Counted from the stretch's first letter, positions 46,928 through 58,580 are shown. The stretch: 64,000 nt of DNA from Dromiciops gliroides (GCF_019393635.1 NC_057862.1:260972441-261036440), one strand, 5' to 3'. Numbers and translations are program-made. The notes: a model not told the origin generated them from the letters alone.

Positions 46928-47560
46928 AAGAATAATAGGGAAGTTGGGAAGAGGAAAGCTTTTGAAAGGAAAGATGAGTTTTGTTTTGGCATGCCTATGG
47001 GAACATTCAGTCTGAGATATCCAAAAGGCAGATGGTGATGTGTGACTGGAATTCAGGAGAAGACACTAGGGCACAGTTAGTGGGCATCCAAATGGGAGAA
47101 TGAGGAATAATCAGATGGCAGGAGAGCCAGGAAAGAGCAGTGCCACAAAAACCTAGAGAGAGTGTCCAGGAGGAGGTCAAGCATGATGGCCGAGAAAAGG
47201 ACATTAATTTGCCAAGTAAGAAATCATTTGACAGTTCCAATTGAATGATGAGGTAGGAAGCCAGGTTGCAGAGTGGTAAGAAGAGAGTAAGAGGAGAGGA
47301 AGTGAAAGCACCTTTTTCCAAGGAGTTTGGCTAAGAAGGGAAGGAAAGATATAGAATGAAAGAAGGGATGGCTGGATCAGGTGAGGGTTTTTTAAAGGAT
47401 GGAGGAGATTTGGGCATGTTTGTAGGTGCAAGGAAGGCACCAAGAGATAGAGATGGAATGAGAGATTAGTGGAAGTATAAGGATGACAGTAGAGGCAGTT
47501 TTCTGGAGAAGACAAGGAGGGGTTGGGATCAAGAGAAGCTCTCTTCAGAACTATAAACAG

Positions 47561-48065
47561 TTCCCACACCACAGCTCCCTGCAGTATTACTATTTTTAAC
47601 TAATAGGTATTGCTTACACTTGCTTTAGGAAGAATAGTCAACAGCCTACATTGCAGTTTCATTCCTGGGAAGGGAAGCATTGTTACCCAGGAAACTGGCT
47701 TAACAACCAAGGAGAACCAAGTTCTCCAACATTCTGTCCAGTTGCTATGTTAAAGCCAATCATGGCAGGGGGGCGGAGGGGTGGGGGGCGGGAAGTGTGT
47801 GGGTAAGAAGCCATCTCAGTCCCATCAATATCTGGGGACTTACTTCAGTTTTCTGCTTATCCCCTTTTGTATTTTGAAAAACAGGAAACGAGACAGGCTC
47901 AGCTCCTATACAACACTGCATTTGTTAGAATTAGGAAGAAAACTGATGACAACATGTGGGATTTTTCCAAAAGTGATGAATCAGTTAGTAACAGGTGAAC
48001 TTTTGAGTTTTCAGGTAATATTATGAACTATCAAAATACCTGTGTCCTTTTTCCTGCACCTTAAA
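47561..48065. other. intronic DNA, no repeat recognised
   Basis: Includes a G-rich run at about 47768-47795. Confidence 0.5.
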
Positions 48066-48078
48066 AAACATATTATAG

Positions 48079-49353
48079 CAAAATGGATGATTTTGATTAT
48101 ATTAAATTAAAAAATTTTTGTACAAACAGAAGCAATGCATCCAAAATTGGAAGGGAGGCAGAAAGCTGGGAAACAATTTTTGAGGCCAGTGCTTCTGATA
48201 AAGGCCTCATCTCTAAAATATATAGGGAATTAAATCAAATTTATAAGAATCCAAGTCATTCCCCAATTGAGAAATGATCAAAGGATATGAACAGGCAGTT
48301 TTCTGATGAAGAATCCAAAGCTATCTATTCCCATATGAAAAAATGCTCTAAATCACTATTGATTAGAGAGATGCAAATTAAAACAACTCTGAGGTACCAC
48401 CTGACACCTATCAGATTGGCTAAAATGACAAAAAAGGAAGATAATAAATGTTGGAGAAGCTGTGGGAAAATTGGAACACTAATGCATTGTTGGTGGAGCT
48501 GTGAACTGATCCAACCATTCTGGAGAGCAATTTGGAATTATGCCCAAAGGGCGATAAAGCTGTGCATACCCTTTGACCCAGCAATTCCACTTTTAGGTCT
48601 TTTTCCCAAAGAAATCATGGAAGGGGGAAAGGGACCCACATGTACAAAAATATTTATAGCTGCTCTTTACGTGGTAGCAAGGAATTGGAAGTTGGGGGGT
48701 GCCCATCAATTGGGGAATGGCTGGACAAGTTGTGGTATATGAATACAATGGAATACTATTGTGCTGTAAGAAATGATGAGCAGGAGGAGTTCAGAGAAAC
48801 CTGGAGGATCTTACATGAGCTGATGATGAGTGAGATGAGCAGAACCAGAAGAACATTGTACACAGTATCATCAACATTGAGTGTTGACCTACTGTGTGAC
48901 CTACTATATTCTTCTCACCAATGCAATGGTACAGAAGAGTTCCAGGGAACTCATGATAGAAGAGGATCTCCAAATCCAAGAAAAAAAAAAAAAGAACTGT
49001 GGAGTATAGATGCTGATTGAACCATACTATTTCTTTTGTTTTGGGTGCTGTTGTTTTTTTTTTCTATTTTGAGGTTTTGCATCACTGCTCTGATTTTTTC
49101 TCTTGTAACAGGATTAATGCAGAAATAGGATTAATGTTATTGTGTGTATATATATATATATGTGTGTGTGTATATATATATGTATATGTATATGTATATA
49201 TAGATATAACCTATATCAGATTACCTGCTATCTAGGGGAGGGAGGGGAGGGAGGGAGAAAAATCTGAAATTGTAAAGTTTGTATAAACAAAAGTTGAGAA
49301 CTATCTTTACATGTAACTGAAAAAATAAAATACCTTATACATTAAAAAAACCC
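48079..49353 (+). mobile_element. L1 3' part with ORF2 C-terminal remnant
   Basis: Frames 48083-48277, 48287-48742 and 48640-49020 together read the end of L1 ORF2 (motifs MNRQFSDEESKAIYSHMKKC, LMHCWWSCELIQPFW, PFDPAIPLLGLF, MEYYCAVRNDEQ). One stop (TGA, 48278) and a frameshift near 48700 break it. The L1 3' UTR with a TA/TG microsatellite and an AAATAAAATACC end follow. 13-bp TSD AAACATATTATAG (48066-48078 and 49354-49366). 5'-truncated, so RT and endonuclease are absent. Confidence 0.95.
49144..49207. repeat. (TA)n/(TG)n microsatellite in L1 3' UTR
   Basis: Alternating TA and TG runs inside the L1 tail. Confidence 0.93.
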
Positions 49354-49439
49354 AAACATATTATAGATACCCACAACAACCTAATGGTGGAGGGAACATA
49401 CTAATTGGGGGGGGGGGAGAAAGGAGGGGACCATAGGAA

Positions 49440-49690
49440 GTGCATTAATTCGTCTACCACAGACCTAGAACTGGAGGAACTTCTCTAGTCCAGTCCCCTC
49501 ATTTTGCAGATGGAGAGACTGAAACTCAAGGAGGTAAGTGACAACCTTGGAAATGGGATTTAATATCAGATTCTCTCATTCCAAGGTCTGTGATATTTAC
49601 CCTCTCAGGATCCGAAGCTGCAATAAATAGGAACCAAAGTTTTCTGACACCAAGATCAGGACTCTACCCATCTAGGCCACACTATATCTT
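49440..49690 (-). mobile_element. old MIR-type SINE
   Basis: Antisense features cccctcattttgcagatgga gagactgaaactcaaggagg; distal part diverged. Confidence 0.6.
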
Positions 49691-50304
49691 TAAAGCCAGA
49701 GCCATACAGGTGTTTAAAACAGCCAGCTTCTTCACAGGAGGGTGGTATTGTTAGGAAGGAGGCACAGAAAATACTGCACATGGCAGATGTTATGCAAAAA
49801 CCCCAAGTTAAGGGTAATTAAGCTGTCACTGCAAATGAGAATTATTAGATCCACCTGACTATGGCAGGCTAGTCCACAAAGTGGCCCAGATAAGCTCATA
49901 CACATTAGCATGTAGTCATGGCAATGCTGATTCTTGCCTGACAGGGTGACTATCTTTAGATAGCTTCTAAAACAAGCCTTCTGAACCTGCTTCCCCAGAA
50001 ATCGAGCAGTTACAAGTTCTTTTCCTCCAGCTTCCTCTTGGTCCCTTTGCTTCATTGAACAACTTCAGGAGAAAGCATCACCAGCCAGGAGATACCACAA
50101 GGTTCTGGGTTTGTGAAATAGCTTCCTACAACAGCTTCATCAACACAATTCAACTCTTCAAGCTTCAAGTTTTTCATTCGCTTGGTTGATTTTCCCTTCT
50201 CTTAGCTTCATAGGTTCATTTCAAAAGGATGGAGGTAATAACACTACCATGAAATTAGCTGCACAAGAGAATTTTGCCCTAAAATGCTTTTTGTGAAATT
50301 CCTT
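49691..50304. other. intronic DNA, nothing recognised
   Basis: A minus-strand frame at 49732-50055 (107 codons) has no familiar domain. Confidence 0.45.
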
Positions 50305-50319
50305 AAGAAGTTCATTTAA

Positions 50320-50465
50320 GGGGCAGCTAGGTGGTGCAGTGGATAGAGCATTGGCCCTGGAGTCAGGAGGACCTGAGTTCAAATCCGGCCTCAGACATGT
50401 AACACTACCTGTGTGACCCTGGGCAAGTCACTTAACCCCAGTTGCCTCACCAAAAAAAAAAAAAA
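50320..50465 (+). mobile_element. WSINE1-like CORE-SINE
   Basis: Type 2 copy, 15-bp perfect TSD AAGAAGTTCATTTAA (50305-50319 and 50466-50480). Confidence 0.96.
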
Positions 50466-50480
50466 AAGAAGTTCATTTAA

Positions 50481-50994
50481 CCAAAGAATCATTTCCATAC
50501 TAGCCTTTTATAATCTTGTTGTAAGCTTTATATAATTTTCACCTGTCTACTTCTAGTCTATAAAGGTTAAAAGACAATGTCCAACTGCCCTTGAAAAAGA
50601 ATTCAAGTTATGGTTTCAAAGTATTAACTAGTTTTTCATTACCCTAGAGATCTAGTCCTAGAGTAGATTTTGGTCGTTAAAGAGGAAAAATTGTCTGGAA
50701 ACAGACCCTTGGCAAAGGAAAAAATTCCATGTTCTCTTCTTAGATCCCCATGCCAGCTCATGAAAGTGAATTCTTTCCCAGCTTCATTTTACAAACAGCT
50801 GAATGAAGGTTCTTAACACTTTTATTTAGGTGTAAGAAAGCACCAGAGAAAAGAGAGGAAAGAAATGAATCTGCCCTTTCTAAAAAGCTTAGCTCAACTT
50901 GCTGAAGGCCTTCTTCTCTTCTGCTATTGCAAGGGTACTAGAGGAATACTCTAGGTGACCATCTGTTATCCATCATCCTAGACATGTGACCAAA
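50481..50994. other. intronic DNA, nothing recognised
   Basis: No repeat or exon-like frame. Confidence 0.45.
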
Positions 50995-51004
50995 TAATTT
51001 TCTT

Positions 51005-51169
51005 TTCTTTCTTTTTCTTTTTTTTTTTTTTTTGGTGAGGCAATTGGGGTTAAGTGACTTGCCCAGGGTCACACAGCTAGTAAGTGTCAAGTGTCTGAGG
51101 CCGGATTTGAACTCAGGTCCTCTTGACTCCAAGGCTGGTGCTCTATCCACTGTGCCATCTAGCTGCCCC
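51005..51169 (-). mobile_element. WSINE1-like CORE-SINE
   Basis: Reverse copy, type 2, TSD TAATTTTCTT (50995-51004 and 51170-51179). It is in sense orientation relative to DCAF5. Confidence 0.95.
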
Positions 51170-51179
51170 TAATTTTCTT

Positions 51180-52960
51180 ATCATACAAGTCCATGATGAC
51201 ATCTTTTATTCCCATTATTCTTTAAAATTCCACACTGGTGATATATTATAGCCTGATCATACCCTCCATGTGCCTCTCCATTGCCCTGTGTGTGATATTA
51301 ATTTAAGTCTTCAGAAATTGCCACATTATATGTTTTGCTATTTGGTAACAGCATTAGAATGTTGGTGTTAAAAATACAGGCTTTTGTTTTCATGGGAAAC
51401 TTGGGATCACTAGAAGGAGCTCTGCAATGCCCACTTTCATCCTGTTAAACCCTGTATCCAATTTGTTGGCCATATGTACTGTGTCCCCCAGATATACATA
51501 CTGATGTGACAAACAGGGGCTTTTAATTTTTTGTGTGTCATGGATCCCTTTGACATGATGATGAAGCATATTGATCCCTTCTCAGAAAAATGTTTTTAAA
51601 TGCCTAAAAACATAGAATTACCAAGAAAATTAATTATATTGAAGTATAGTTACAAAATGACTTTAAAAAGTACTTCATAGACTCCAGGTAAAATGCCTGT
51701 TCTAGAAGACATCTATCCAAATGCAGACTGTAATCTAGGCAACAGACCAGTGTGTTCTTCCTTGTGTGGATGGAGAGATCAGACTCCTTTCTGTCATGAG
51801 GGATCTTTTCCAGTATGTTCTACAACATTCCAAGGCTTGTTGCCATCAGCACAATGTCATCTGTAGAGAACTTAACTATCCAAAGGAATTCCTCTTCAAC
51901 TTGGGACTCTGCATTGGGTCCTTTCCATCACTCTGGCAAAGTGTACAAACTACTTGTTTTCTTCCCTCCTTGTGATCAGAGGGTAATTGAACAGGGTTAT
52001 TTCTGTTGTTTTAACTTACAAAGAGGCTTGAATATTTTCATGTATCAATGGGAGACACCATATTGAAAAACGCCTGTAAGTTGGCACATTACAGTATTGA
52101 ATCAATTTTTAAAAACCAACAATAAACACAGTTGGATCTTATATTCTGTCTCTTTCAATCGACTGTGAACTGGTGAAGATATTGTTTATTGTTAAATATT
52201 GCTTTCTAAAGCCTTCTTGTTTTGAACTAATAATACCCTCTCATCAAGGGTGTTCTTGATTTTTCACCCAGTGATTCTCTAAAGATTTTGTATAAATTGG
52301 AGAACAGGCATATAGGTTGATAATTATATTCTCTTGGTCACTTTTTTGAGGTACTTATGTCCAAGACTTTTCCCCATTCCTTTACTATCTTCCCTTTTTA
52401 CCCTTTTCAGATAGCTTGTATATTGATCCCTCAATGCTCTAACATTTGTGTCACCTCCAGTACAGATATGATTCAGTTCCAACACGTCCCCTTGGGTGGA
52501 TTCCTTGTGATGAACTTATAGGAGGACTTGAACAAGAGTGAACAAGCATGGGTAGGCATGGTTTGCAGTCTGGATCATTGCAGGGAATGCTCAAATCAAT
52601 GAAATCGCAGATCCATTTGTGCCTTAAAAAATTTGCTAGAAGAATTATGATAGCTAATGGTGAAAAGACGAAGCCATCTCTCTAGCAAAACTTGTTTTTG
52701 ATCTAGTCATTCTCATACTTAAGAACCTAAATTTCCCTAAAGGAAATTCTGTGGGCTGAGAAAGTCTAGGAGGGCTGCTCATTCCTTAATTTCTTTGTGA
52801 GAGTCTTTCAATATGAGGAGAATAATGAAACTGCAAAGAATCCATCCAATAGTCTGTTTCATTTGGAGGGTTGGAAAGTGTTAAATGTGCCAGTGGAATG
52901 GGTCTTTTGCAACAAGATTACGGACTGACCTGCTTCTCTTGTTCTACTATCATTAAAATG
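51180..52960 (-). mobile_element. RTE-type LINE remnant (RT region)
   Basis: On the minus strand I read RTE-clade RT pieces: a DNIFTSSQSIERDR-like segment (about 52130-52175; the copy itself starts NNIF) and a TDDIVLMATSL segment (about 51835-51870), the counterpart of the FADDIVL catalytic box. Stops and shifts separate them. A hAT element (51505-51715) is inserted. Likely related to the BovB/RTE lineage of marsupials. Confidence 0.68.
51505..51715 (+). mobile_element. hAT-like non-autonomous DNA transposon
   Basis: aggggcttttaattttttgt, gatcccttctcagaaaaatg and cttcatagactccaggtaaa match the element at 2287-2535 in order and orientation. Confidence 0.6.
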
Positions 52961-52984
52961 AAACATCAAATTTAAAACAATATT

Positions 52985-53090
52985 CAATTCAATAGTACCT
53001 CCTATGTGCAAATACTGTGCTAGGTATAGTGGTACAAACCCAAAACCCAGTTCTTGCTCTCAAAGGACTTATATTCTACATATGATTGTT
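52985..53090 (-). mobile_element. L2 3' end
   Basis: Reverse terminus: tagtacctcctatgtgcaaa tactgtgctagg ... ttgctctcaaaggactta. Confidence 0.6.
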
Positions 53091-53224
53091 TTCCTCTTTA
53101 TCCCGAAGGTTAACAAGCTACAGCAGAAACAAAAGGAAAGCTATTTCTAATAAATATGAAATAAAATAGAATTCAGTAAGGGCTGTGTCAAAGTAGTATT
53201 CGATGACATGTACTCTTTGATCCA

Positions 53225-53710
53225 GTGACATTGGTCTCCTGGCTATTCCACGAACAAGACACTCCATCTCTTGGCTCTGGACATTCTCTGGCTGTCCCCA
53301 TGCCTAGAATGCTCTCTCTCCTCCCCTATAATGATGTCCCTAGCTTCTTTTAAATCCTAACTAAAATCCCACCTTCAGACTTCCCCAACTCCTCTGAATT
53401 CCAGTGCTTTTCGTCTTTTAATTATTTCCTGTATATCCTGTATTTAGCTTCTTTTGTCTATGTTTGCTTGCATGTTGTCTCTTCCTTTAGATTCTCAATT
53501 AGGGATAAAGTACTGACCCTGGAGTCAGGAGGACCTGAGTTCAAATCTGGCCTCAGACATTTAACACTTACTAGCTGTGTGACCCTGGGCAACTCACATA
53601 ACCCCAATTGCCTCACCAAAATAATAATAATAATAATAAAAATAAAACAAAACAAAACCAAAAACAAGATTCTCAATTAGGAGTATCACTAAGCAAATAG
53701 TGCACTGATC
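53225..53710 (+). mobile_element. L2 3' region, split by a SINE
   Basis: acactccatctcttggctct, tccccatgcctagaatgctc, actaaaatcccaccttcaga, ttgcatgttgtctcttcctt in L2 order. The SINE at 53504 interrupts the attctcaattagg part. Confidence 0.75.
53504..53666 (+). mobile_element. 5'-truncated WSINE1-like SINE
   Basis: Starts at ggataaagtactgaccctgg, so about 25 bases of head including the A box are missing. A perfect TSD AGATTCTCAATTAGG is still present (53489-53503 and 53667-53681). Tail (AAT)n then (AAAC)n. Confidence 0.95.
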
Positions 53711-54564
53711 TGTATATGTGTGACTATTATATTTTTCTTACAGCATAGCAATAATTTAAATTATTTGGAAGATTTTCCATCTGAGAAGGGGAAAGTAGGT
53801 GCTCCTATTATCCCCATTTTATAGATGAGGAACCTGAGGCCAACAAAGGTTAAGTGATCTGCCCAGAATCATGCTGCTAGAATATACTGTAGTTTAGCTT
53901 TTTACTCAAGCCATCTGGAGTCCAGGTCCACTGCTTTCTCTAAGCACCAATTTGTTTGGGATAGGGACAGGGATAAAGACTCAACTTGTGATTTCATTAG
54001 GATAGGGAATGCTCTCTACCCTTGCAGGTCAGCACCTTTTCTGCACCTGACAGTCTCAGGGTACTGCCTAGAAGCAGAGAAGTGATTCATAGCACTTGAC
54101 CCTCCGTGGCTTCTAGGCCAGTTCTCTGTCCAGGTCATTCCTTATTGCCTTTGTATTTGTTAACTAAATACAACTTCCAGAGGGAAGCATGGAGCTAATG
54201 AGAGAGGAGACCTTTTGGGAACAAGCATTCAGAAACCACAACTTAAGAGTATAGACCTCCTTCTGGGGAAGAAAAAGGTACCCTTGGAAAGATCAGGAAA
54301 AGAGAAGGGGGGGGGGGTTTGGAGCTAAGTAGGGAAAAAAAGCAGTTCTGTGGCAAGGCTAGAATTTGGCTCTATGCAGTGTTAGCCCTCTAGAAATAAT
54401 CATCAGAATGTTAACTAGCTCACACCAGTCCATCCACAACATTCCTGAGGGGCAAGTCACCAGAGTGAATCCCCCTTTACAATAGGAGCTAGACCCAGAG
54501 CGTGCCCAAAGCCACCTCTCAGGATGAGGTGATTGCTGGCTGAGACAGGGACTTATCTCACTCT
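53711..54564. other. intronic DNA; one MIR at 53795-53955
   Basis: A reverse MIR (ttttatagatgaggaacctg ... ggttaagtgatctgcccaga). A G9 run lies at about 54308. Nothing else recognised. Confidence 0.5.
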
Positions 54565-54650
54565 GCCTGGCAGTCAGTCATCTAGCATTTATTAAGCACC
54601 CACTATTTGCCAGGCACCATATTAAATATTTTCTCCACTGTCTCCAATCC
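54565..54650 (-). mobile_element. L2 3' terminus
   Basis: tctagcatttattaagcacc cactatttgccaggcacc. Confidence 0.65.
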
Positions 54651-55275
54651 CTGAAGAGATGCAATTTCCAGTTGGACTGCCACACCTGAGATAAAATCAA
54701 GCTTGGTTTTAACTGCTGCCTTGCTTGCTCTTCCCTCTAGGTATAGGTAATATAATTCTTCAAAATTCAGACTGGATTCAGATTCACCCTACCTTAGTGT
54801 GGTGATCCTAATCCTTTTGGTATAGAAGCTAACAATTGAGCCCTACGTGCCCATCTTCTGGAACAGTGATCTTCCCAGTTCAGTGTGGCTGACCTCATGC
54901 AGAAAGCATTTTCTTCTTTTCCTTTTCTGAGACCTTGGCTGGCTTCCCAATAGTGATCTTAAGTTTAAGGATTTCAGTTGAGTCAACAGTAGTCTGGGGG
55001 ATTCAGCACATAAACAAGGCCAAACAGGAAGCTCTATTCTATAGGAATTGCCCAAGCAGAGCTTCCCTGGAATAAAAGAATTATGTCATCTGTACCTGGA
55101 CAGAGTATGTTCCTGTGCCAACACTTTAGTCAATTAGTCCAAAGGAAGGTTCAAAGAAATTGGGGGTCTGAGCAAAATCAAGGAAACTTAAGAATTCTGA
55201 GGGGAAGAATCTACATTCATCAAATCCACAAGAGGTATCAGAATGTCTGAATTCACATTTTTTTAAAAGCCCAAC
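54651..55275. other. intronic DNA, nothing recognised
   Basis: No repeat or exon-like frame. Confidence 0.45.
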
Positions 55276-55287
55276 AAACAGGTTTTT

Positions 55288-55458
55288 GTTTGGTTTTGTT
55301 TTTTGGGTTGTTTTTTTTTTTGCAGGGCAGTGAGGGTTAAGTGACTTGCCCAGGGTCACACAGCTAGTAAGTGTCAAGTATTTGAGGCCGGATTTGAACT
55401 CAGGTCCTCTTGAATCCAGGGCCAGTGCTTTATCCACTGTGCCACCTAGCTGCCCCCT
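55288..55458 (-). mobile_element. WSINE1-like CORE-SINE
   Basis: Reverse copy, type 1, TSD AAACAGGTTTTT (55276-55287 and 55459-55470). Confidence 0.95.
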
Positions 55459-55470
55459 AAACAGGTTTTT

Positions 55471-56432
55471 AATACATAGGGAATCCTAATTATCACAGAG
55501 ATATCAACCTGATAAGCCATAAGGCTAACAGAAGACTGTCACAAAACAAAAACTGACCCAAAATTCATTTAGCAGTAAGCCAAGAAAGAAGTGTCTAAAT
55601 TCCAGAGCCATAAACAAGGCCAGAAGTCTATGCATAGAGATGTGTCAGTGAGGTTGGGACCAGAGATTTGGAAAACCAGGCCATTTGGGAAAAAATTCCT
55701 CAGGGTAATATGTAATGTCATGCAAATTAGCAATGACTACCAGGGCTAAAGCAGCAATAGGCTGAGCTTAAAGGAAGTAAGGCTATGGGCAAATATGACT
55801 TGTGATTTTTACCACTTGCACTGTACCTTTGTGAGCTGCTGTTTGCCATCAGATTCAAAATAGTTATGATGATAAATATTTTTAAAAAATCCTTTATAAA
55901 TCTTTCTGGTTGGTAATATGCTTTTAGAACAATAGTGATTTAGAAAATCCCAATCCCAATCTATTCTCCTTTTCTAAATACACACACATACACACATTTA
56001 AAGGGTAAATGGAGGATTTCTAAGTTGCTAAATGATCATATGGATATTCCCCAAATGATAACAGTCAACATGAAGTGTCAGTCCAAGATGGAAAGCTAGC
56101 AAACACAAAGATCAAATGGGAAAAGAAATCAAGGTTCCTAGCAGCTGCATTGTGAGTGATGGGCACTGGGCCATCTTACCATGGATATATGCCAGACTGA
56201 GTGTCTTACTTGAAGACTATAAAAATATACTTTGGCAAAGAATGATTGAATTCAGTCAATATACTACTGATTAAAGTTATTTCAGTTTTATCGAATGATC
56301 TCAAACACAACTGTATGTAACTTTTTTGTTTGTTTTTCAGTATATTTTGGCCTGTGGTTCTCACAGTCTTTTAGTTATAGAGACTTGAAAAATTACAGCA
56401 GCAATCAATAGGAAATGGAAAACTGAGTTCTA
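55471..56432. other. intronic DNA, nothing recognised
   Basis: AT-rich DNA with a short CA run near 55980. Confidence 0.45.
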
Positions 56433-56446
56433 GCAACATATTCTCT

Positions 56447-56617
56447 CTCTTTTTTGTTTGTTTGGTTTTTTTGTTTGTTTTTGCAGGGCAATGAGGGTTA
56501 AGTGATTTGCCCAGGGTCACACAAGCTAGTAAGTGTCAAGTGTCTGAAGCCGGATTTGAACTCAGGTACTCCTGAATCCAGGGCTGGTGCTTTACCACTG
56601 TGCCATCTAGCTGCCCC
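56447..56617 (-). mobile_element. WSINE1-like CORE-SINE
   Basis: Reverse copy, type 1, TSD GCAACATATTCTCT (56433-56446 and 56618-56631). It lies about 430 bp from the DCAF5 penultimate exon. Confidence 0.95.
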
Positions 56618-56631
56618 GCAACATATTCTCT

Positions 56632-57046
56632 TAACCTCGACATGAAATTTGGCAGGCAAAATTAAATCAGACTTAAGAGCAAGAGACAACTGGAAACACG
56701 GTAGCAATGTGAGGAAGTATCTTAACTGTTGGCCAAAATATGATTCTTTTTGTTTGTTTTATTTCTTCATTCTGAATTTAAACATCAAATAAAATAAGCA
56801 TTTTAATATATAAAGTATAAGAGAAAAAAGAAGGTTGTGCATGAAAATATGAATCTCCATTATGTACAGATTGCTTTTCCTTTTACAACTATTACAAAAA
56901 CATTCCCCCCTCCCCAGCATCACTCCTAAGATCATTCATTCTTCATTGGGTTGTGAACCTTATCTGAGGTCCTGTCAGATTCCATCTAACTCAAATCACA
57001 ATACCGTAGCAATTTCTCTCTAAAAGGTAAGAATTAGAGTTCTCAC
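56632..57046. other. intron DNA next to the DCAF5 penultimate exon
   Basis: AT-rich, no repeat recognised; ends at the GTGAG donor. Confidence 0.6.
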
Positions 57047-57174
57047 CTTGATGATCTTTTCCACACCAGAGGAGCAGATCATATAGGTGTGGGGATTAAA
57101 TCGGACTTGGTTGACAATCGACCTATGGCCTTTCAACACCATGAAGGCTCCGTTGACCACCCTGCCAATGCCAC
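57047..57174 (-). CDS. DCAF5: DCAF5 penultimate exon: WD40 repeat, 42 codons
   Basis: The 128-nt exon encodes the WD40 stretch containing IGRVVNGAFMVLKGHRSIVN and QVRFNPHTYMICSSGVEKII, which I recognise as DCAF5. It holds the GH and the start of the S-G blade signature. The acceptor is TTCCTAG ending at 57175; the first two bases finish a split Gly codon (phase 1 entry). The exon ends ...AAG followed by the donor GTGAG (57042-57046), so it leaves in phase 0 and joins the last exon in frame. The blade continues into the first residues of that exon (IWSPYK). WD40 blades of this family form the propeller that binds DDB1 and substrates. The open frame runs on past the donor into the intron, which is incidental. 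I did not find the preceding exon in the window. Confidence 0.96.
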
Positions 57175-57814
57175 CTAGGAAGAAAGAAGAAAAATTAAAC
57201 AAGGAGATGGATGGATGGGAATGTATTCCAGATAATTTCAGGCAACCAGCTTTGGACCTGAGATGTAATATGTAAAATACAATACTAATAAAATATTTTA
57301 TCTTGCAGATAAAGTCGCTATGGAAAGAATGAAGAAGAAACACCTCTCAGCATATGTGCTCTTACCCAGTACCTTTATTTAGCCTTTAAACAGTGCCCAC
57401 GCCTACCCACTGCAATTCCATTGTCAAGTGAAGGCCATTTAAATGTTTTGTTTTTTTTTTAAGCTTTTGATTTCTTCACTTAGCTAAGAAATGTACTGAA
57501 AAGAAATGAAACTGACCAGGTTGGCAGCAGGAAGCAAAGGAGTTAACTGTGGGCTTGAATTAGAGACAGATGTAAGTAAAAGAGAAAGGTATTTCTGGGA
57601 AGGGTACTACCAAATGTGTTAGGTCAAATACTAGTAGGAGAAAATGGAAGAAAAAGACCGTATCATTTCAGGCCCAGTATACCAGGTGGCCTCTCTTTGT
57701 ATGCTTATAACATATTTTTAAAATTTTGTTGATATTTTTGTTTTTACTTTACCTGTATTTCCCTTCTATTGCTTGTCTCTTTCCCCACCCAAAGAACCAA
57801 CACACTTTTTTCAG
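57175..57814. other. intron DNA upstream of the DCAF5 penultimate exon
   Basis: Starts with the polypyrimidine acceptor tract (57175-57200, read in reverse). No repeat recognised. Confidence 0.55.
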
Positions 57815-57829
57815 CAGACTTTTTTTTTT

Positions 57830-57985
57830 GTTGTTTGTTTGTTTGTCTTAGTGAGGCAATTGGGCTTAAGTGACTTGCCCAGGGTCACACAGCTAGTAAG
57901 TGTTAAGTGTCTGAGGCCCGATTTGAACTCAGGTACTCCTGACTCCAGGGCTGGTGCTCTATCCACTGTGCCACCTAGCTGCCCC
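57830..57985 (-). mobile_element. WSINE1-like CORE-SINE
   Basis: Reverse copy, type 2; TSD CAGAC followed by T-run (57815 and 57986). Confidence 0.94.
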
Positions 57986-58441
57986 CAGACTTTTTTTTTT
58001 TAAACACACTTTTAAAAAAATTCATTTACAATAAACATTCTCCTAATAATCACTTTAAAGAGTATTATACTCATACTGAGCATTCATATATAAACACAGA
58101 GTGAACTCTCTGTGCAAATATATGTACTAACATAAGCTAATATGATAGTACTAACCCACTACCATCAATACACTCACTTAAGAAGGTGAGAACACAGGAA
58201 GAAGCAAAGAGGAAGCAAAAGCACAAGCTCTCTTCACACATTTATTGAGGGTTGCCTCCAGCTTCTGGGCAGTCAGTCTCCCTAAGTGCTCAGGATGCTT
58301 GTGTGGACTGTCACAATGATGAGGAGGAAGAAATGAAGCTCAGAGACCTAAATCTACTTTTTTGAAAACTTGGCTGTGAATTTCTCCACGAGAGTTTCTC
58401 ATGGTACCTCTCTCTCTATAGCCTGTGTTCACTTGGATAAT
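57986..58441. other. intron DNA, nothing recognised
   Basis: AT-rich; no repeat boundary seen. Confidence 0.45.
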
Positions 58442-58452
58442 AACTGAACTGG

Positions 58453-58580
58453 GGCAGCTAGGTGGTACAGTGGATAGAGCACCGGCCCTGGAGTCAAGAG
58501 TACCTGAGTTCAAATCCAGCTTCAGACACTTCAGACTTACTAGCTGTGTGACCCTAGGCAAGTCACTTAACTCCAATTGC

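Larger units (their letters stand above)
45790..47560 (-). mobile_element. L2 LINE, 3' half, split by two SINEs
   Basis: Reverse L2: terminus (tgaagcacttagtgtgtgta ...), then gaaggaagccaaggacactg, gaaaaatcactttggtaggt, cttttgaaaggaaagatgag and further RT-side sequence to about 47.5 kb. Minus-strand frames are broken. Confidence 0.85.
44963..57046 (-). other. DCAF5: DCAF5 last intron, 12,084 bp
   Basis: This intron is bounded by a GT donor (GTGAG, 57042-57046) and an AG acceptor with a T/C-rich tract (44963-44981). It is mostly transposable elements, listed separately: L2 at 45.8-47.6 kb, L1 at 48.1-49.4 kb, RTE at 51.2-53.0 kb and nine WSINE1-like SINEs. The unlisted stretches hold no exon-like ORF that I could support. 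Confidence 0.93.

Noticed and set aside
57020..57343. A 107-codon minus-strand ORF as a separate gene
   Set aside because: Only its middle (57047-57174) is the DCAF5 exon; the ends are intron read-through across splice sites.
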